From: Promineifilum sp.
GTDB taxonomy: Bacteria > Chloroflexota > Anaerolineae > Promineifilales > Promineifilaceae
Length of the DNA stretch: 64,000 nucleotides
Direction: 5' to 3'
Assembly (NCBI GenBank): GCA_017983515.1
Contig: JAGOBF010000004.1
Location: 62,001 to 126,000, forward strand
Both the position numbers and the translations under genes were made by a program. The notes under the pieces are model-generated. The model worked only from the letters and a program-made list of their open reading frames with translations. It was not told where the DNA came from and ran no database searches. Position 1 is the first letter of the stretch. The number at the start of each line of letters is the position of its first letter. This document shows positions 27,082 to 35,612 of this stretch, piece after piece.

Positions 27082-27825
27082 CTAGTCTCCGAATGCGTGC
27101 ATTTTCTCAACGATCCTGTCTGTATTGCGGCCGTTGACCGGCTCCAGAACGGTCTGATCGACGATCGCACCGTCTTTCAGGAAAACGATGCGATCGGCAT
27201 GGGCAGCGATGCGCGGATCGTGGGTCACAACGACTACCGCCCGCCCCCACTCGTTGGCGACCTGCCGCAAAAGCGCGGCGATTTCTTCGCCCGCGCGAGT
27301 ATCCAAATTGCCGGTCGGTTCGTCGGCCAAAATCAACGCCGGGTTGGCGACCAGGGCGCGAGCCACAGCGACGCGCTGCTGCTGCCCGCCCGAAAGCTGA
27401 TCCGGGCGGTGATCCAGCCGCTCGCGCAGGCCGACCTTGTGCAGCCAATCAGTGGCCCTCTCTTTGGCCTGGCCCTGGCGCACGCCGTCGAGGGTGATCG
27501 GCAGGGCGGCATTCTCCACCGCGTTGAGGACGGGAATCAGGTTGAAGAACTGGAAGATGAAGCCTATTTTGTGGCGGCGCAGTTCCGTCAGCCTGTCGTC
27601 AGAAAGGTTGGTCAGATTGTCGCCATCGATGGTGATGGTCCCGGACGTGGGCCGATCCAGCCCGCCCAACAGATGAAGCAGCGTAGATTTGCCGCAACCA
27701 CTCGGCCCCATGACGGCGACGAACTCGCCCGGCTCCACATCGAACGATACGTTGTCCAGAGCGCGGACGGCCGTGTCGCCGGAACTATAGACCTTGGTGA
27801 GGTTGACGGCGGATATGAGGGACAT
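27082..27825 (-). CDS. ABC transporter ATP-binding protein, LolD/MacB-like
   Basis: 247 residues from ATG at 27825 behind CAGGAGA; an upstream extension of the frame overlaps padR and is rejected. Walker A is GPSGCGKST at 40-48. The Q-loop region is FIFQFFNLIPVLNAVEN, the signature LSGGQQQRVAVARAL is near 147, Walker B is LILADEPTGNLD and the H-loop is VVVTHD. These features place it in the o228/MacB ATPase group. It forms an exporter with the permease that follows directly and lies in a padR-ATPase-permease operon. Confidence 0.95.
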   Translation of the reverse strand: MSLISAVNLTKVYSSGDTAVRALDNVSFDVEPGEFVAVMGPSGCGKSTLLHLLGGLDRPTSGTITIDGDNLTNLSDDRLTELRRHKIGFIFQFFNLIPVLNAVENAALPITLDGVRQGQAKERATDWLHKVGLRERLDHRPDQLSGGQQQRVAVARALVANPALILADEPTGNLDTRAGEEIAALLRQVANEWGRAVVVVTHDPRIAAHADRIVFLKDGAIVDQTVLEPVNGRNTDRIVEKMHAFGD

Positions 27826-27871
27826 GATTTCTCCTGATGATTGTCGGACTTGAGCGGGCACGAGGCCTGCC

Positions 27872-28453
27872 CTATGTTTTCTTCGGCCGGCCGCGTCGCC
27901 GAACGGGCGGCTGCGGTAATGGCTGGCGACGGATGTCGTCGAGCCGTGCCTCCAGTAAATCCAGCCAGCGCAGATCGGCTTCCAGGTGCATGATCGACTT
28001 GTCGAGCAAGAAAATCTGGGCCAACTGGCGACGGGCGTCGACACCGCTGCGACGTCGCGTCAGATCGTGCAAGTCCTGATAGAGGCGGTTGCGCTGGGCG
28101 CGGATGACGCTGTAGGGATTGGCTTCGCTGCCGTACAGGCTCAGCATCAGTTTGACGAAGAACTCATCACGCTGGTGCTCACCGGCCACGCCGGTGGCAT
28201 ACCACTCCGCCAGCTCGTCGCGGCCGCTTGGTGTCAGGCTATAGATAAGCTTCTCCGGCCCGCCATCCTGTTGCACGCCTTCGCGGCAGACAAAGCCACC
28301 CTCTTCGAGCCGGGCCAGGGTGCTGTATATCTGGGCCGGTTTGACCTCCCAGACTCCTTCGCCGCCGACAAGCGCCTCAAATGCGGCACGCAAGTCATAA
28401 CCATGCCGCGGGTGTTGCGACAGCAAACCGAGAATCGCGTTACGAACCGACAT
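27872..28453 (-). CDS. PadR family transcriptional regulator
   Basis: 193 residues. The N-terminal winged-helix domain carries the PadR pattern: ILGLLSQHPRHGYDLRAAFE, YSTLARLEEGGFV and YSLTPSGRDELAEWY. The C-terminal half is a helical dimerisation region (FFVKLMLSLYG...) followed by a basic tail rich in R and K. PadR proteins often repress neighbouring multidrug ABC exporters and release DNA on binding the drug. It heads an operon with the ATPase and permease. A consensus promoter and a dyad operator lie just upstream, which suggests autorepression. Confidence 0.92.
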   Translation of the reverse strand: MSVRNAILGLLSQHPRHGYDLRAAFEALVGGEGVWEVKPAQIYSTLARLEEGGFVCREGVQQDGGPEKLIYSLTPSGRDELAEWYATGVAGEHQRDEFFVKLMLSLYGSEANPYSVIRAQRNRLYQDLHDLTRRRSGVDARRQLAQIFLLDKSIMHLEADLRWLDLLEARLDDIRRQPLPQPPVRRRGRPKKT

Positions 28454-28513
28454 ATATTATTCTTTGGCCCTGAAACCCTGAATCTACCATGAGGAAGCTT
28501 CAGAATTAAACTA

Positions 28514-28533
28514 GTAACTATGTTAGTAGTTAC
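28514..28533. promoter_or_regulatory. Candidate PadR operator
   Basis: A perfect dyad GTAACTA-N6-TAGTTAC (28514-28520/28527-28533), placed at and just downstream of the predicted start of padR transcription. A bound regulator there would block initiation. Confidence 0.6.
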
Positions 28534-28540
28534 GAAATAA

Positions 28541-28569
28541 AATATATAACGGGTTAGTAGATTTGTCAA
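28541..28569 (-). promoter_or_regulatory. Promoter of the padR-ABC exporter operon
   Basis: On the minus strand, consensus TTGACA (28569-28564), a 17-bp spacer and TATATT (28546-28541). It adjoins the dyad at 28514-28533. Confidence 0.8.
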
Positions 28570-28655
28570 TAGGTATCAGTCACTAGCGACAGGGCGCAAA
28601 CGCCATAAAAAAACCTCAACATTTGCCATTTCCCGGTGAATCCGCGATTGCATTC

Positions 28656-28684
28656 TCGACAACTTGCCATTTATTAGACATAAT
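28656..28684 (+). promoter_or_regulatory. Promoter of the DUF952 gene
   Basis: TCGACA (28656-28661), a 17-bp spacer and CATAAT (28679-28684). The predicted start lies within about 3 bases of the ATG at 28693, and no ribosome site is seen. A leaderless transcript is possible. Confidence 0.45.
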
Positions 28685-28692
28685 TCTTCTTC

Positions 28693-29025
28693 ATGATCCT
28701 CCACATCACCACCCGCGCGGACTGGGACGCTACTCAGGCATTGGGCGATTACCGGCTGGACACACTGACGACCGAGGGATTCATCCACTGCTCCACCCGG
28801 GAACAAGTGCTCGGGACGGCCAATAAGTTTTATCGAGGACAAACCGACTTGGTTCTGCTGCTCATCGATCCAGCCAAGCTATTGGCCGAGCTCGTCTACG
28901 AAGATAGCTATGACTCGGGTATCGCCTTCCCCCACATCTACGGCCCGCTCAATCTCGATGCCGTGACCCAGGTCATCCCCTTTCCCCCATCATCAGACGG
29001 GACCTTTGTCCTCCCACCGCTCTAG
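28693..29025 (+). CDS. DUF952 family protein
   Basis: 110 residues, the whole length of the DUF952 family. Conserved blocks are ILHITTRADWDATQALGDYR, TEGFIHCSTREQV at about 29-41, LLLIDPAKL, LVYED and the C-terminal FPHIYGPLNLDAVTQVIPF. The conserved His and Cys of GFIHCS are present. Family structures resemble ADP-ribosyltransferase-like or glutathione-related folds, but no reaction is established. It is followed 42 bases later by a nucleoside phosphorylase gene on the same strand, with which it may share a transcript. Confidence 0.85.
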   Translation: MILHITTRADWDATQALGDYRLDTLTTEGFIHCSTREQVLGTANKFYRGQTDLVLLLIDPAKLLAELVYEDSYDSGIAFPHIYGPLNLDAVTQVIPFPPSSDGTFVLPPL

Positions 29026-29067
29026 TCCCGATCCGGCGCGGAACCGCGACAAGCCCACGGCCGACAG

Positions 29068-29835
29068 ATGATCAAAGACCGCTATCCCATCCTGGAGTAC
29101 GACAGCAGTCCGGACGCGTTCATGAACCCGTCTGACATGCTCGCGCCCATCGACATCGCCCCGCACTGCGTGCTTTGCTTTTTTCAGGAAGTGATCAGCG
29201 GCTTGCGCGAGCGGGGGCTGCTGCGAGTGGTGCACATGCTCGGCTCCGAGATGGGGCCGAACCCGGTCTATGAACTGGAGATGGACGGCCGCCGGCTGGC
29301 GCTGATGCAGCCGGGCATCGGCGCGCCGCTGGCGGCCGGGTTCACCGACGAGTTGATCGCCCTGGGCTGTCGCAAGTTCATCGCCTGCGGCGGGGCGGGG
29401 GTACTGGATCGCAATCTGGTCGTCGGCCACATCGTCGTGCCCGATTCGGCCGTGCGCGACGAGGGCACGTCGTACCATTACCTGCCGCCCTCGCGCGAGG
29501 TGACGCCGTCCCCGGAGGCCGTGGCGGCTATCGAGGCCACGCTCCAGCGCCACGGCGTTCCTTACGTGGTCGGCAAAACGTGGACGACCGACGGCTTCTA
29601 TCGCGAGACGGCGGCACGGGTAGCCCGCCGGCGGGTTGAGGGTTGCCTGACGGTCGAGATGGAGGCGGCGGCGTTTTTCGCGGTCGGCCGCTTTCGAGGT
29701 GTGCCCATTGGGCAGCTGCTCTACAGCGGCGATGACCTGAGCGGCGCGGAATGGGACGGCCGCGACTGGCGCAACCGGCCGTCCATTCGCGAGCGGCTGT
29801 TTTGGCTGGCGGCCGAAGCGTGCCTGATGCTTTAA
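29068..29835 (+). CDS. Nucleoside phosphorylase (PNP/UDP family)
   Basis: 255 residues. Phosphorylases of this family split nucleosides with phosphate into a base and ribose-1-phosphate. Visible motifs are MQPGIGAPLAAGFTDELIALGC near 88, KFIACGGAGVLD near 111, a YHYLPPS loop, and the substrate-binding VEMEAAAFFAVGRFRGVPIGQLLYSGDDL near 192-220, where Met-Glu and Asp are the usual ribose- and base-contact residues. Base preference (uridine or purine) cannot be read reliably. The stop lies 2 bases from the end of a convergent Hsp70 gene. Confidence 0.88.
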   Translation: MIKDRYPILEYDSSPDAFMNPSDMLAPIDIAPHCVLCFFQEVISGLRERGLLRVVHMLGSEMGPNPVYELEMDGRRLALMQPGIGAPLAAGFTDELIALGCRKFIACGGAGVLDRNLVVGHIVVPDSAVRDEGTSYHYLPPSREVTPSPEAVAAIEATLQRHGVPYVVGKTWTTDGFYRETAARVARRRVEGCLTVEMEAAAFFAVGRFRGVPIGQLLYSGDDLSGAEWDGRDWRNRPSIRERLFWLAAEACLML

Positions 29836-29837
29836 GA

Positions 29838-32243
29838 TTATTTCTCAACGACAACGGTCGTCACCACTTCGTCAGCCTCTAACTTCACCGACCGCTCCGT
29901 CCGGGTCGAATCCTCCAGCGGCAAGCGGCGGCCGTCGGCCGCCAGGTATCGCCGGTCGGTGAAGACGGTCAACGACCCGGCGGGAGCCAGGGCAGCGGCC
30001 GATGCCCGCCGCGACACCAACGACCGGGCCTTCGCATTAGGCTTTGTCGCTTCAGGCACCCACCCGGCCTTCATCCGCCGGCCGTAGCCATCGTTCAGCA
30101 GCAGGACGACCTCACCATCCGGCTCGACGGCCAGCGCCGCCGCCACCCGGTCGAAGGCGTCGTCGCGGCCGGGGTTGAGCGCCTGGATGCCAGTCAATGG
30201 TATCGCGGCTAGCGGCCAACGTACGCCACGACCTCCCTCGGTGACGATGACCACATCCATGAATTGGTCAACGCCCTGGGCCAGCACCGGGACGCCGGTC
30301 GGGGGATTGTCGAAGGTCAGAGGCACGGGCGCTTCGATGGCCGGGCGCAACACGTCCAGCGGGTAGGCGCGAGCGTAGCCGGTGGACGTCACCAGCAGCA
30401 GCCGCTCGCGCTCGCGGGCGGCCGACCAGTTAACCAGGGCGACGACCGCCTCGCGCCGGGCCAGGCGATGCACGTTCTCGATGCCCAGACCCACCTCGCG
30501 CAGATCCATCAGCTGGCGCGCGCTGGTCAGCAAGAAGCGATAGCGAGAGGTAATCAATAACAATCGCGCGTCGGCCGGCAGGCGGAGCGCGGAAACAAAC
30601 GGACCGTCTGACCACACAGGCTCATCAGCGCTCGGTGACGCCTCGCCCTGCGGCTCACCGCTCGCCACTCCTGACGCATCAGTCAGCACTTGCAAGTCTG
30701 CCGTGACTTCTTCGCCCGTGCTTGGGCGGCCCAACAGCACCAGCGCCCGACCCGGCGCCTCGGCCACCCCACCCCCTTTCTCCTCCAGTTCGATGCGTCG
30801 CTGCATCAACTCCAGATTGACCGGACGCACGTTGAGCTGGCCGCCGGTGGTCGCCGGCATATGGGCGAAGTCGGCCGGGGTGTGGGCGGGCAGTTCGATT
30901 TCGCCCCGCTCCAGCTGGTGACCGATGACGCCCAGGCCGGCAGTGACACTGCTAAAAGCATCGAGGCTGCGCACCTTGGCCTCGCCGAAGTGGCGGCCGA
31001 GCATCTCGTAGAAGGCGGGGATGAGCGCCGAGCCGCCGGTGCGAACGACGGTATCGATTTGCTCCGGTCGCAGTCCCGACGCCGTCACCGTCTCCAGCAG
31101 GTGATGCTCGATGGCCCGCGTCTCGCCGCGGATGAGGCCCTCGAACTCGCCACGGGTGACGAACTCGCGCACGCTGAAACCCGTCCCTTCCAGGGTGATC
31201 TCCGCGCCGCGCTTGTCGGAAAGGGTGCGCTTGGCCGCCTCGACGACGTCGAACATCTGCAGGCCGTAGTTGCCGCCCACCAGGGCCAACAAGGCCTCGA
31301 TCTGATGTTTGCGCTGGGCAGTCTGGGCGATCTCGCGCAGGATTTGCTTGTTCTCGGGCGACTGGAGTTGCAGGATGGTTTGCCAGTCGGCGAATGAGTC
31401 GTAGATCCAGTGCGGCATGGTCAGCGCCTTGTGGCGTGGCCCATAGAAGCTGCCTTCGCCGAAGTGGCGCGGCAGCTTGGCCCGGACGAGCTTCTGGTCG
31501 AAGACGTCGCCGGCCACGGGAATGCCGCCTGTGGCCAGCACGCGTGGCTGCCCCTGACCCAGGCGCATGACGGTGATGTCGAGCGTGCCGCCGCCGAAGT
31601 CGAATACCAGGACATTCTCCGGCCGGTTCAGGGTCAAGGCGTAGCTATAGGCGGCGGCGACCGGCTCGTATTGCAGGTAGACTGTCTCATAGCCGGCCCG
31701 AAAGGCGGCGTGGAGCAGGCGCGCCTCGGCCAGCCGATCCCCCGCTGCGTCGGTGGCGAAGTGAACGGGGCGACCCAGGACGACGCGGCGGATCCTCTCG
31801 CCCGTCAGGCGCTCGGCGCGCGTGCGAGTCGCCGTCAAGTAAAGGGCGATCAGGTCCTCCAGCGAGTAATGGGCCTGGCCGATGACCGTGCCGGGATAAT
31901 TTACGTCGCGCAGGCTGGTCTTGATGGAGAGGAAGAGACGGCCGGGCGAGAGGGCGTCGGTGAAAACGTAAACGTCGGTGACGTAGTAGACGAGGTCGGC
32001 TATGACTTCCAGCTCGCCGACCCAGACTTTCTGCATCTTGACCGGCCGGCCGAGATTGTGCTCGAAATAACGGTCGACAGCGGCACGGCCGATGGTGACG
32101 GCCTGTTCATTGGTAATGTACAACGCCGTGCGGGCAACACGCGGATTGGGAGCCGAGGGGTCGAGCGGCAAGATGTTGACGTCGCGGCCGTCGTAGGTCG
32201 CGATGCCACTGTTCGTCGTGCCAAAGTCCATGCCGATGATCAT
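29838..32243 (-). CDS. Hsp70-like ATPase fused to a GyrA C-terminal-type beta-pinwheel
   Basis: 801 residues. Residues 1-440 are an Hsp70/actin-type ATPase close to YegD: phosphate-1 loop GMDFGTTNSGIA, phosphate-2 FDFGGGTLDITVMRLG near 210, and adenosine motif VVRTGGSALIPAFYEML near 392. A normal substrate-binding domain with lid is absent. After an acidic linker (about 500-540), residues 545-800 contain five or so repeats of the form LLL(I/V)TS.GYARAYPL and VVIVTEGGRGVRWPLAAIPL. They recall the blades of the GyrA/ParC C-terminal DNA-wrapping domain. The gene is monocistronic, convergent with the phosphorylase. The DNA-binding role of the tail is inferred from repeat pattern only. Confidence 0.85.
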   Translation of the reverse strand: MIIGMDFGTTNSGIATYDGRDVNILPLDPSAPNPRVARTALYITNEQAVTIGRAAVDRYFEHNLGRPVKMQKVWVGELEVIADLVYYVTDVYVFTDALSPGRLFLSIKTSLRDVNYPGTVIGQAHYSLEDLIALYLTATRTRAERLTGERIRRVVLGRPVHFATDAAGDRLAEARLLHAAFRAGYETVYLQYEPVAAAYSYALTLNRPENVLVFDFGGGTLDITVMRLGQGQPRVLATGGIPVAGDVFDQKLVRAKLPRHFGEGSFYGPRHKALTMPHWIYDSFADWQTILQLQSPENKQILREIAQTAQRKHQIEALLALVGGNYGLQMFDVVEAAKRTLSDKRGAEITLEGTGFSVREFVTRGEFEGLIRGETRAIEHHLLETVTASGLRPEQIDTVVRTGGSALIPAFYEMLGRHFGEAKVRSLDAFSSVTAGLGVIGHQLERGEIELPAHTPADFAHMPATTGGQLNVRPVNLELMQRRIELEEKGGGVAEAPGRALVLLGRPSTGEEVTADLQVLTDASGVASGEPQGEASPSADEPVWSDGPFVSALRLPADARLLLITSRYRFLLTSARQLMDLREVGLGIENVHRLARREAVVALVNWSAARERERLLLVTSTGYARAYPLDVLRPAIEAPVPLTFDNPPTGVPVLAQGVDQFMDVVIVTEGGRGVRWPLAAIPLTGIQALNPGRDDAFDRVAAALAVEPDGEVVLLLNDGYGRRMKAGWVPEATKPNAKARSLVSRRASAAALAPAGSLTVFTDRRYLAADGRRLPLEDSTRTERSVKLEADEVVTTVVVEK

Positions 32244-32292
32244 GAGAAGAGCCTCTCGGTTATCGGATTACAGGGATGGAAGAGGCAGTATT

Positions 32293-32439
32293 ATCCGCAG
32301 ATTCGGCCGATTGGGCAGATTAAAGAAAGCGATTTAAGAAAGTTGCTAGATTGTCGATGTTCCCAAGCATCCGGCCACGGCCGAATGAACCCGGCGAAAT
32401 CATTCTCCAGAAATCTGCCCAACTGCCTAATTTGCGGAT
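32293..32439. repeat. Long imperfect intergenic palindrome (CAGATT type)
   Basis: Arms of about 28 bases (32293-32321 and 32412-32439) share ATCCGCA..ATT..GGC...TTGGGCAGATT in inverted order around a 90-base centre. It fills the gap between the Hsp70 start and the amidohydrolase stop. Similar CAGATT-rich palindromes occur at 14043, 15778 and 46178. Confidence 0.6.
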
Positions 32440-32457
32440 GAATATCTTATCGGGGTG

Positions 32458-34062
32458 CTACCCTTCGTGCACCACCCGCCCGTTAAAAACCGTCAGCCGG
32501 ACGGCCGCATTCGGGATGTCGGCCGGGTCGATTTCGAACAGATTGCGCGACAGCATGACCAGGTCGGCGTATTTGCCGGGCATAATCGACCCGAAGCGAT
32601 CGGCCTTTCCGGAGAGGCGGGCCGGACCGAGCGTGTAGCCCTCGATGGCTTCGGCCACAGTCAACCGCTCGGCCGGATGCCAGCCGCCGGCCGGTTCGCC
32701 GGTCTCGTCTTGCCGCGTGACGGCGGCGTGGATGCCCAGCATCGGGTTGAGCGGCGCGACCGGCGCGTCGGAGCCGAAAGCCAGCGCCGTACCCCGGTCG
32801 AGCAGGGAGCGAAAGGCATAGGTATACTGAGCCCGTTTGCCCCACACCCGGTCGGCCGTGCGCCAGTCGGATTGCAGGTGGACGGGCTGGACAGAAGCCA
32901 CGAGGCCGTGGGCGGCCAGCCGGTCCAGGTCGGCGGGATCCATGACTTGGACGTGCTCGATACGCTGCGGCATGGGCAAGGGCCTGCTCGCGCCGCGCGT
33001 GGTGGCCCACTCGCTCATCACGTCGAGCACCTCGCGCACGGCCCGGTCGCCGATGGCGTGGACGGAGATGGGGAAGCCGGCGTCGGCGGCGTCGACGATC
33101 AGCGACCACAGTTCATCGGGCGGGGTGACCACGATGCCGGTATTGTCCGGCGCGCCCTCATACCGTTCCAGCATGTGGGCCGTGGCCGAGCCCATCGCGC
33201 CGTCGGCAAAGGCCTTCATGTGGCCCAACCACAGGTTATCGTCGCCAAAGCCGCTTTCCAAGCCCAGCGTGGTCGCCTGGCCCAGGAAGTCGGCGGCCAC
33301 GTTGCAATGAACGCGCAGGGTCAACGCGCCGGCGCGCCGCAATGACTGGAAGAGGCGCAGGCTTTGCGCCCCCTCGCGCTCGACGCGCTGGTCGTGGATG
33401 CCGGTCAGACCCAGGCTGTGGGCTTCGGCGATGGTCTCGCCTACCCAGGCACGGAGCGTAGCCCAGTCGGGTTGGGGAACGTGGCGCTCGATCAGGTCGA
33501 TGGCGTTCCACTCGCTAAACAGGCCGGTGGGTCGTCCGTCGGAGAAACGGCCGATGTGGGCCTCGGGCGGCTCGGGCGTGGTCGCCGTCACCCCAGCCAG
33601 TTCCATGGCCCGGCTATTGGCCCACCAGGTATGCATGTCCATGCGGGCCAGGGCGACCGGGTTGTGTGGGCTGAGATCATCGATGAGCGCGGCCGTCGGC
33701 TCCACGTCCCAGCGGTTACTGTCCCAGCCCCAGCCCATCACCCACTCGCCGGGGGCCGCGGCGGCGACGGCCGCGGCCAATCGCTGGCGCACGCCGGCCG
33801 GATCGGTCAGGCCGAAGAGGCTGACCTGCCGGCGGCGAACGGCGTAGGCCAGGAAGTGGACGTGGGCATCCGTAAGGCCGGGCAGCACCAAGTGCCCGCC
33901 ACCGTCGATGATCCGTGTTCGAGGCCCGGCCAAGGCGAGAACATCATCGCCTGTCGCCACGGCCAGGATACGACCGTGGCGACAGGCGACGGCTTCCGCC
34001 CACGGTTGCGCCGGATCGAGGGTATAGATTCGAGCGTTCGTCAAAATGAGGTCGGCTGTCAT
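32458..34062 (-). CDS. Amidohydrolase family 3 protein (YtcJ-like)
   Basis: 534 residues. A metal-dependent hydrolase with an N-terminal beta-sandwich (ADLILTNARIYTLDP) and a TIM barrel. The HxH motif is in VLPGLTDAHVHFLAY near 66. Further markers are WGWDSNRWD, DMHTWWANSRAM, HAIGDRAVREVLD (metal His), RIEHVQVMDP, and the Asp in ALAFGSDAPVAPLNP near 432. These fit Amidohydro_3/YtcJ; substrates of such proteins are mostly unknown (N-acyl amino acids, exoenzyme regulators). It is the last gene of a minus-strand run, 9 bases after aroE. Confidence 0.88.
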   Translation of the reverse strand: MTADLILTNARIYTLDPAQPWAEAVACRHGRILAVATGDDVLALAGPRTRIIDGGGHLVLPGLTDAHVHFLAYAVRRRQVSLFGLTDPAGVRQRLAAAVAAAAPGEWVMGWGWDSNRWDVEPTAALIDDLSPHNPVALARMDMHTWWANSRAMELAGVTATTPEPPEAHIGRFSDGRPTGLFSEWNAIDLIERHVPQPDWATLRAWVGETIAEAHSLGLTGIHDQRVEREGAQSLRLFQSLRRAGALTLRVHCNVAADFLGQATTLGLESGFGDDNLWLGHMKAFADGAMGSATAHMLERYEGAPDNTGIVVTPPDELWSLIVDAADAGFPISVHAIGDRAVREVLDVMSEWATTRGASRPLPMPQRIEHVQVMDPADLDRLAAHGLVASVQPVHLQSDWRTADRVWGKRAQYTYAFRSLLDRGTALAFGSDAPVAPLNPMLGIHAAVTRQDETGEPAGGWHPAERLTVAEAIEGYTLGPARLSGKADRFGSIMPGKYADLVMLSRNLFEIDPADIPNAAVRLTVFNGRVVHEG

Positions 34063-34071
34063 GGCGCTCCT

Positions 34072-34959
34072 TTAAGGGTATTCCATCGGCGTCGGCGAAA
34101 TCTGCGGAAAATCTCCTATTGCCCGCCACATCACGGCCGGGTCGGGGCGGTGGGCGGTGAGGATCTCGAACGCCTCGGCCGCCTGACCAACGAGCATGCC
34201 CAGCCCGTTGGCCGTCTGGCGTCCGGCCGCTCGCGCCTGGGCCATGAAGTTCGTCTCGCGCGGCGCGTAGACGAGATCATAGGCAAATGCGCCGGGCGGG
34301 AAGGGCGCGTCCTCGGGCCAGGGGGAGTGTTCGCTAAATTGGCCCTCCATGCCGAGCGGCGTGGTATTGATGAGGATCGGTTCATCGAGAAGGGCGGCCA
34401 GGCGGGCGGCGTCATCGAGCAAGCCGATTTCCGGCGGCATTGCCTTGGGGAAGGCCGCGCCCAGCTCGGCCGCCAACCGTTGTGCTTGTTCCGGCCGGCG
34501 AGCCACGATGGTGACGCGGCAGCCGCGACGCAGCAGCGCATAAACCACCGCCCGCGCCGAGCCGCCGGCGCCCAACACCAGACAGTCCCGCCCATAGAGG
34601 GCCAGACGGTAGCGCTCCAGATCGGACAGAAAGCCGGACCAGTCAGTGTTGAAGCCGGTCAGGCGGCCGTGGCCGATGACGATCGTATTGACCGCACCGA
34701 TTACGCGCGCGGCCGGGAATATGGCATCCAATTGCGACAAGACGGCCTCTTTATGGGGCACAGTCACATTGACCCCGCGAAAGCCGAGGGCGCTCAGGCC
34801 GCGCAGGGCATCCGGCAGACGCTCCGGGGCGACGGGCAGCGGTACATAGCGGACGTTGAGACCCAGCGCGGCGGCGGCGGCATTGTGCATCATGGGGCTA
34901 AGCGTGTGGGCGACTGGATAGCCGATGAGGCCGATGAGTTGGGTGTTACCGTCGATCAT
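34072..34959 (-). CDS. aroE: Shikimate dehydrogenase
   Basis: 295 residues. It reduces 3-dehydroshikimate with NADPH in the chorismate pathway. Substrate-binding motifs are IGYPVAHTLSPMMHNAA near 13, NVTVPHKEAVL with catalytic Lys near 70, IGAVNTI near 90 and GFNTDWSGF with the catalytic Asp near 107. The NADP loop is VLGAGGSARAVVYALLRRG near 132 with the phosphate-binding VARRPEQ. The closing block is LVYAPRETNFM and NGLGMLVGQAAEAFEI. Its start overlaps the Nudix stop by four bases, so translation is coupled. Confidence 0.96.
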   Translation of the reverse strand: MIDGNTQLIGLIGYPVAHTLSPMMHNAAAAALGLNVRYVPLPVAPERLPDALRGLSALGFRGVNVTVPHKEAVLSQLDAIFPAARVIGAVNTIVIGHGRLTGFNTDWSGFLSDLERYRLALYGRDCLVLGAGGSARAVVYALLRRGCRVTIVARRPEQAQRLAAELGAAFPKAMPPEIGLLDDAARLAALLDEPILINTTPLGMEGQFSEHSPWPEDAPFPPGAFAYDLVYAPRETNFMAQARAAGRQTANGLGMLVGQAAEAFEILTAHRPDPAVMWRAIGDFPQISPTPMEYP

Positions 34960-35612
34960 AAGTCACTCGCAGGTGGGTCAAAATAGGGCAAGGGTGCTTC
35001 GCCGCGCAGCTGCCGGAAGACGAACGGGACGCGCAGGTGGTGGCCGGGAGAAAGAGACGGCAGCTCATCCGCAGCGAAATAGGCCGCGGCCGATACTTCC
35101 GGCGACGGACGCGGCTCGGGGTCATCGGCCTCGATGAGAAAGACTGCGTGATAAAAGTGGATGCGCTTCGCGCTGTGCCACAGACGCGAGTCGAACAGGC
35201 CCAACAGTTGGGTCACGCGGCCGTCGATGCCCGCCTCTTCCTGCAGTTCGCGACGAGCCGTCTCGGCCAGCGTTTCGCCGGGGTCGGTGATGCCGCCGGG
35301 CAGCGCCCACAACCCGTCGTCGGCGCGGCGCACCAGCAACAGCTTATTGTCACGGATGACGACGGCCTCACCGCTGGCCTGTGGGCCCAACGCAAAGTGA
35401 TTGGCGCGATAATGGGCCAGCCACTCTTCCGCCGGCCGGTCATCGCCTATCGCGGCCAGTCCGGCGGCGACGGCCAGCACCTGCTGCCAGCGCTCCTCGT
35501 CATGGGAGCCGGGACGGGCGAAGTTGAGGCCGAAGGCGGCCACGGCCCGCAGCTCGGCGGCCAGGCGAGGGATCTCTCGTTCATCCATAGAGCCACTGGC
35601 CCGATAGATCAC
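34956..35612 (-). CDS. Nudix hydrolase with N-terminal helical domain
   Basis: 218 residues from GTG at 35612, directly after the rsmE stop (an ATG at 35588 is an alternative). The first 75 residues form the helical N-terminal domain seen in Nudix enzymes acting on nucleoside diphosphates linked to another group. The Nudix box is intact near 111-133, with GGITDPGETLAETARREL followed by QEEAGI. Strands before and after (VVIRDNKLLLVRRADDGLWALPGG, FYHAVFLIEA) fit the fold. The likely substrate is a sugar or other X-linked nucleoside diphosphate. It is an intact contrast to the degenerate homologue at 22946. Confidence 0.9.
   Translation of the reverse strand: MIYRASGSMDEREIPRLAAELRAVAAFGLNFARPGSHDEERWQQVLAVAAGLAAIGDDRPAEEWLAHYRANHFALGPQASGEAVVIRDNKLLLVRRADDGLWALPGGITDPGETLAETARRELQEEAGIDGRVTQLLGLFDSRLWHSAKRIHFYHAVFLIEADDPEPRPSPEVSAAAYFAADELPSLSPGHHLRVPFVFRQLRGEAPLPYFDPPASDL

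Noticed and set aside
24527..28453. Two-component or antibiotic resistance cassette
   Set aside because: No kinase or receiver domain is present. The regulator is PadR type and the exporter substrate cannot be inferred.
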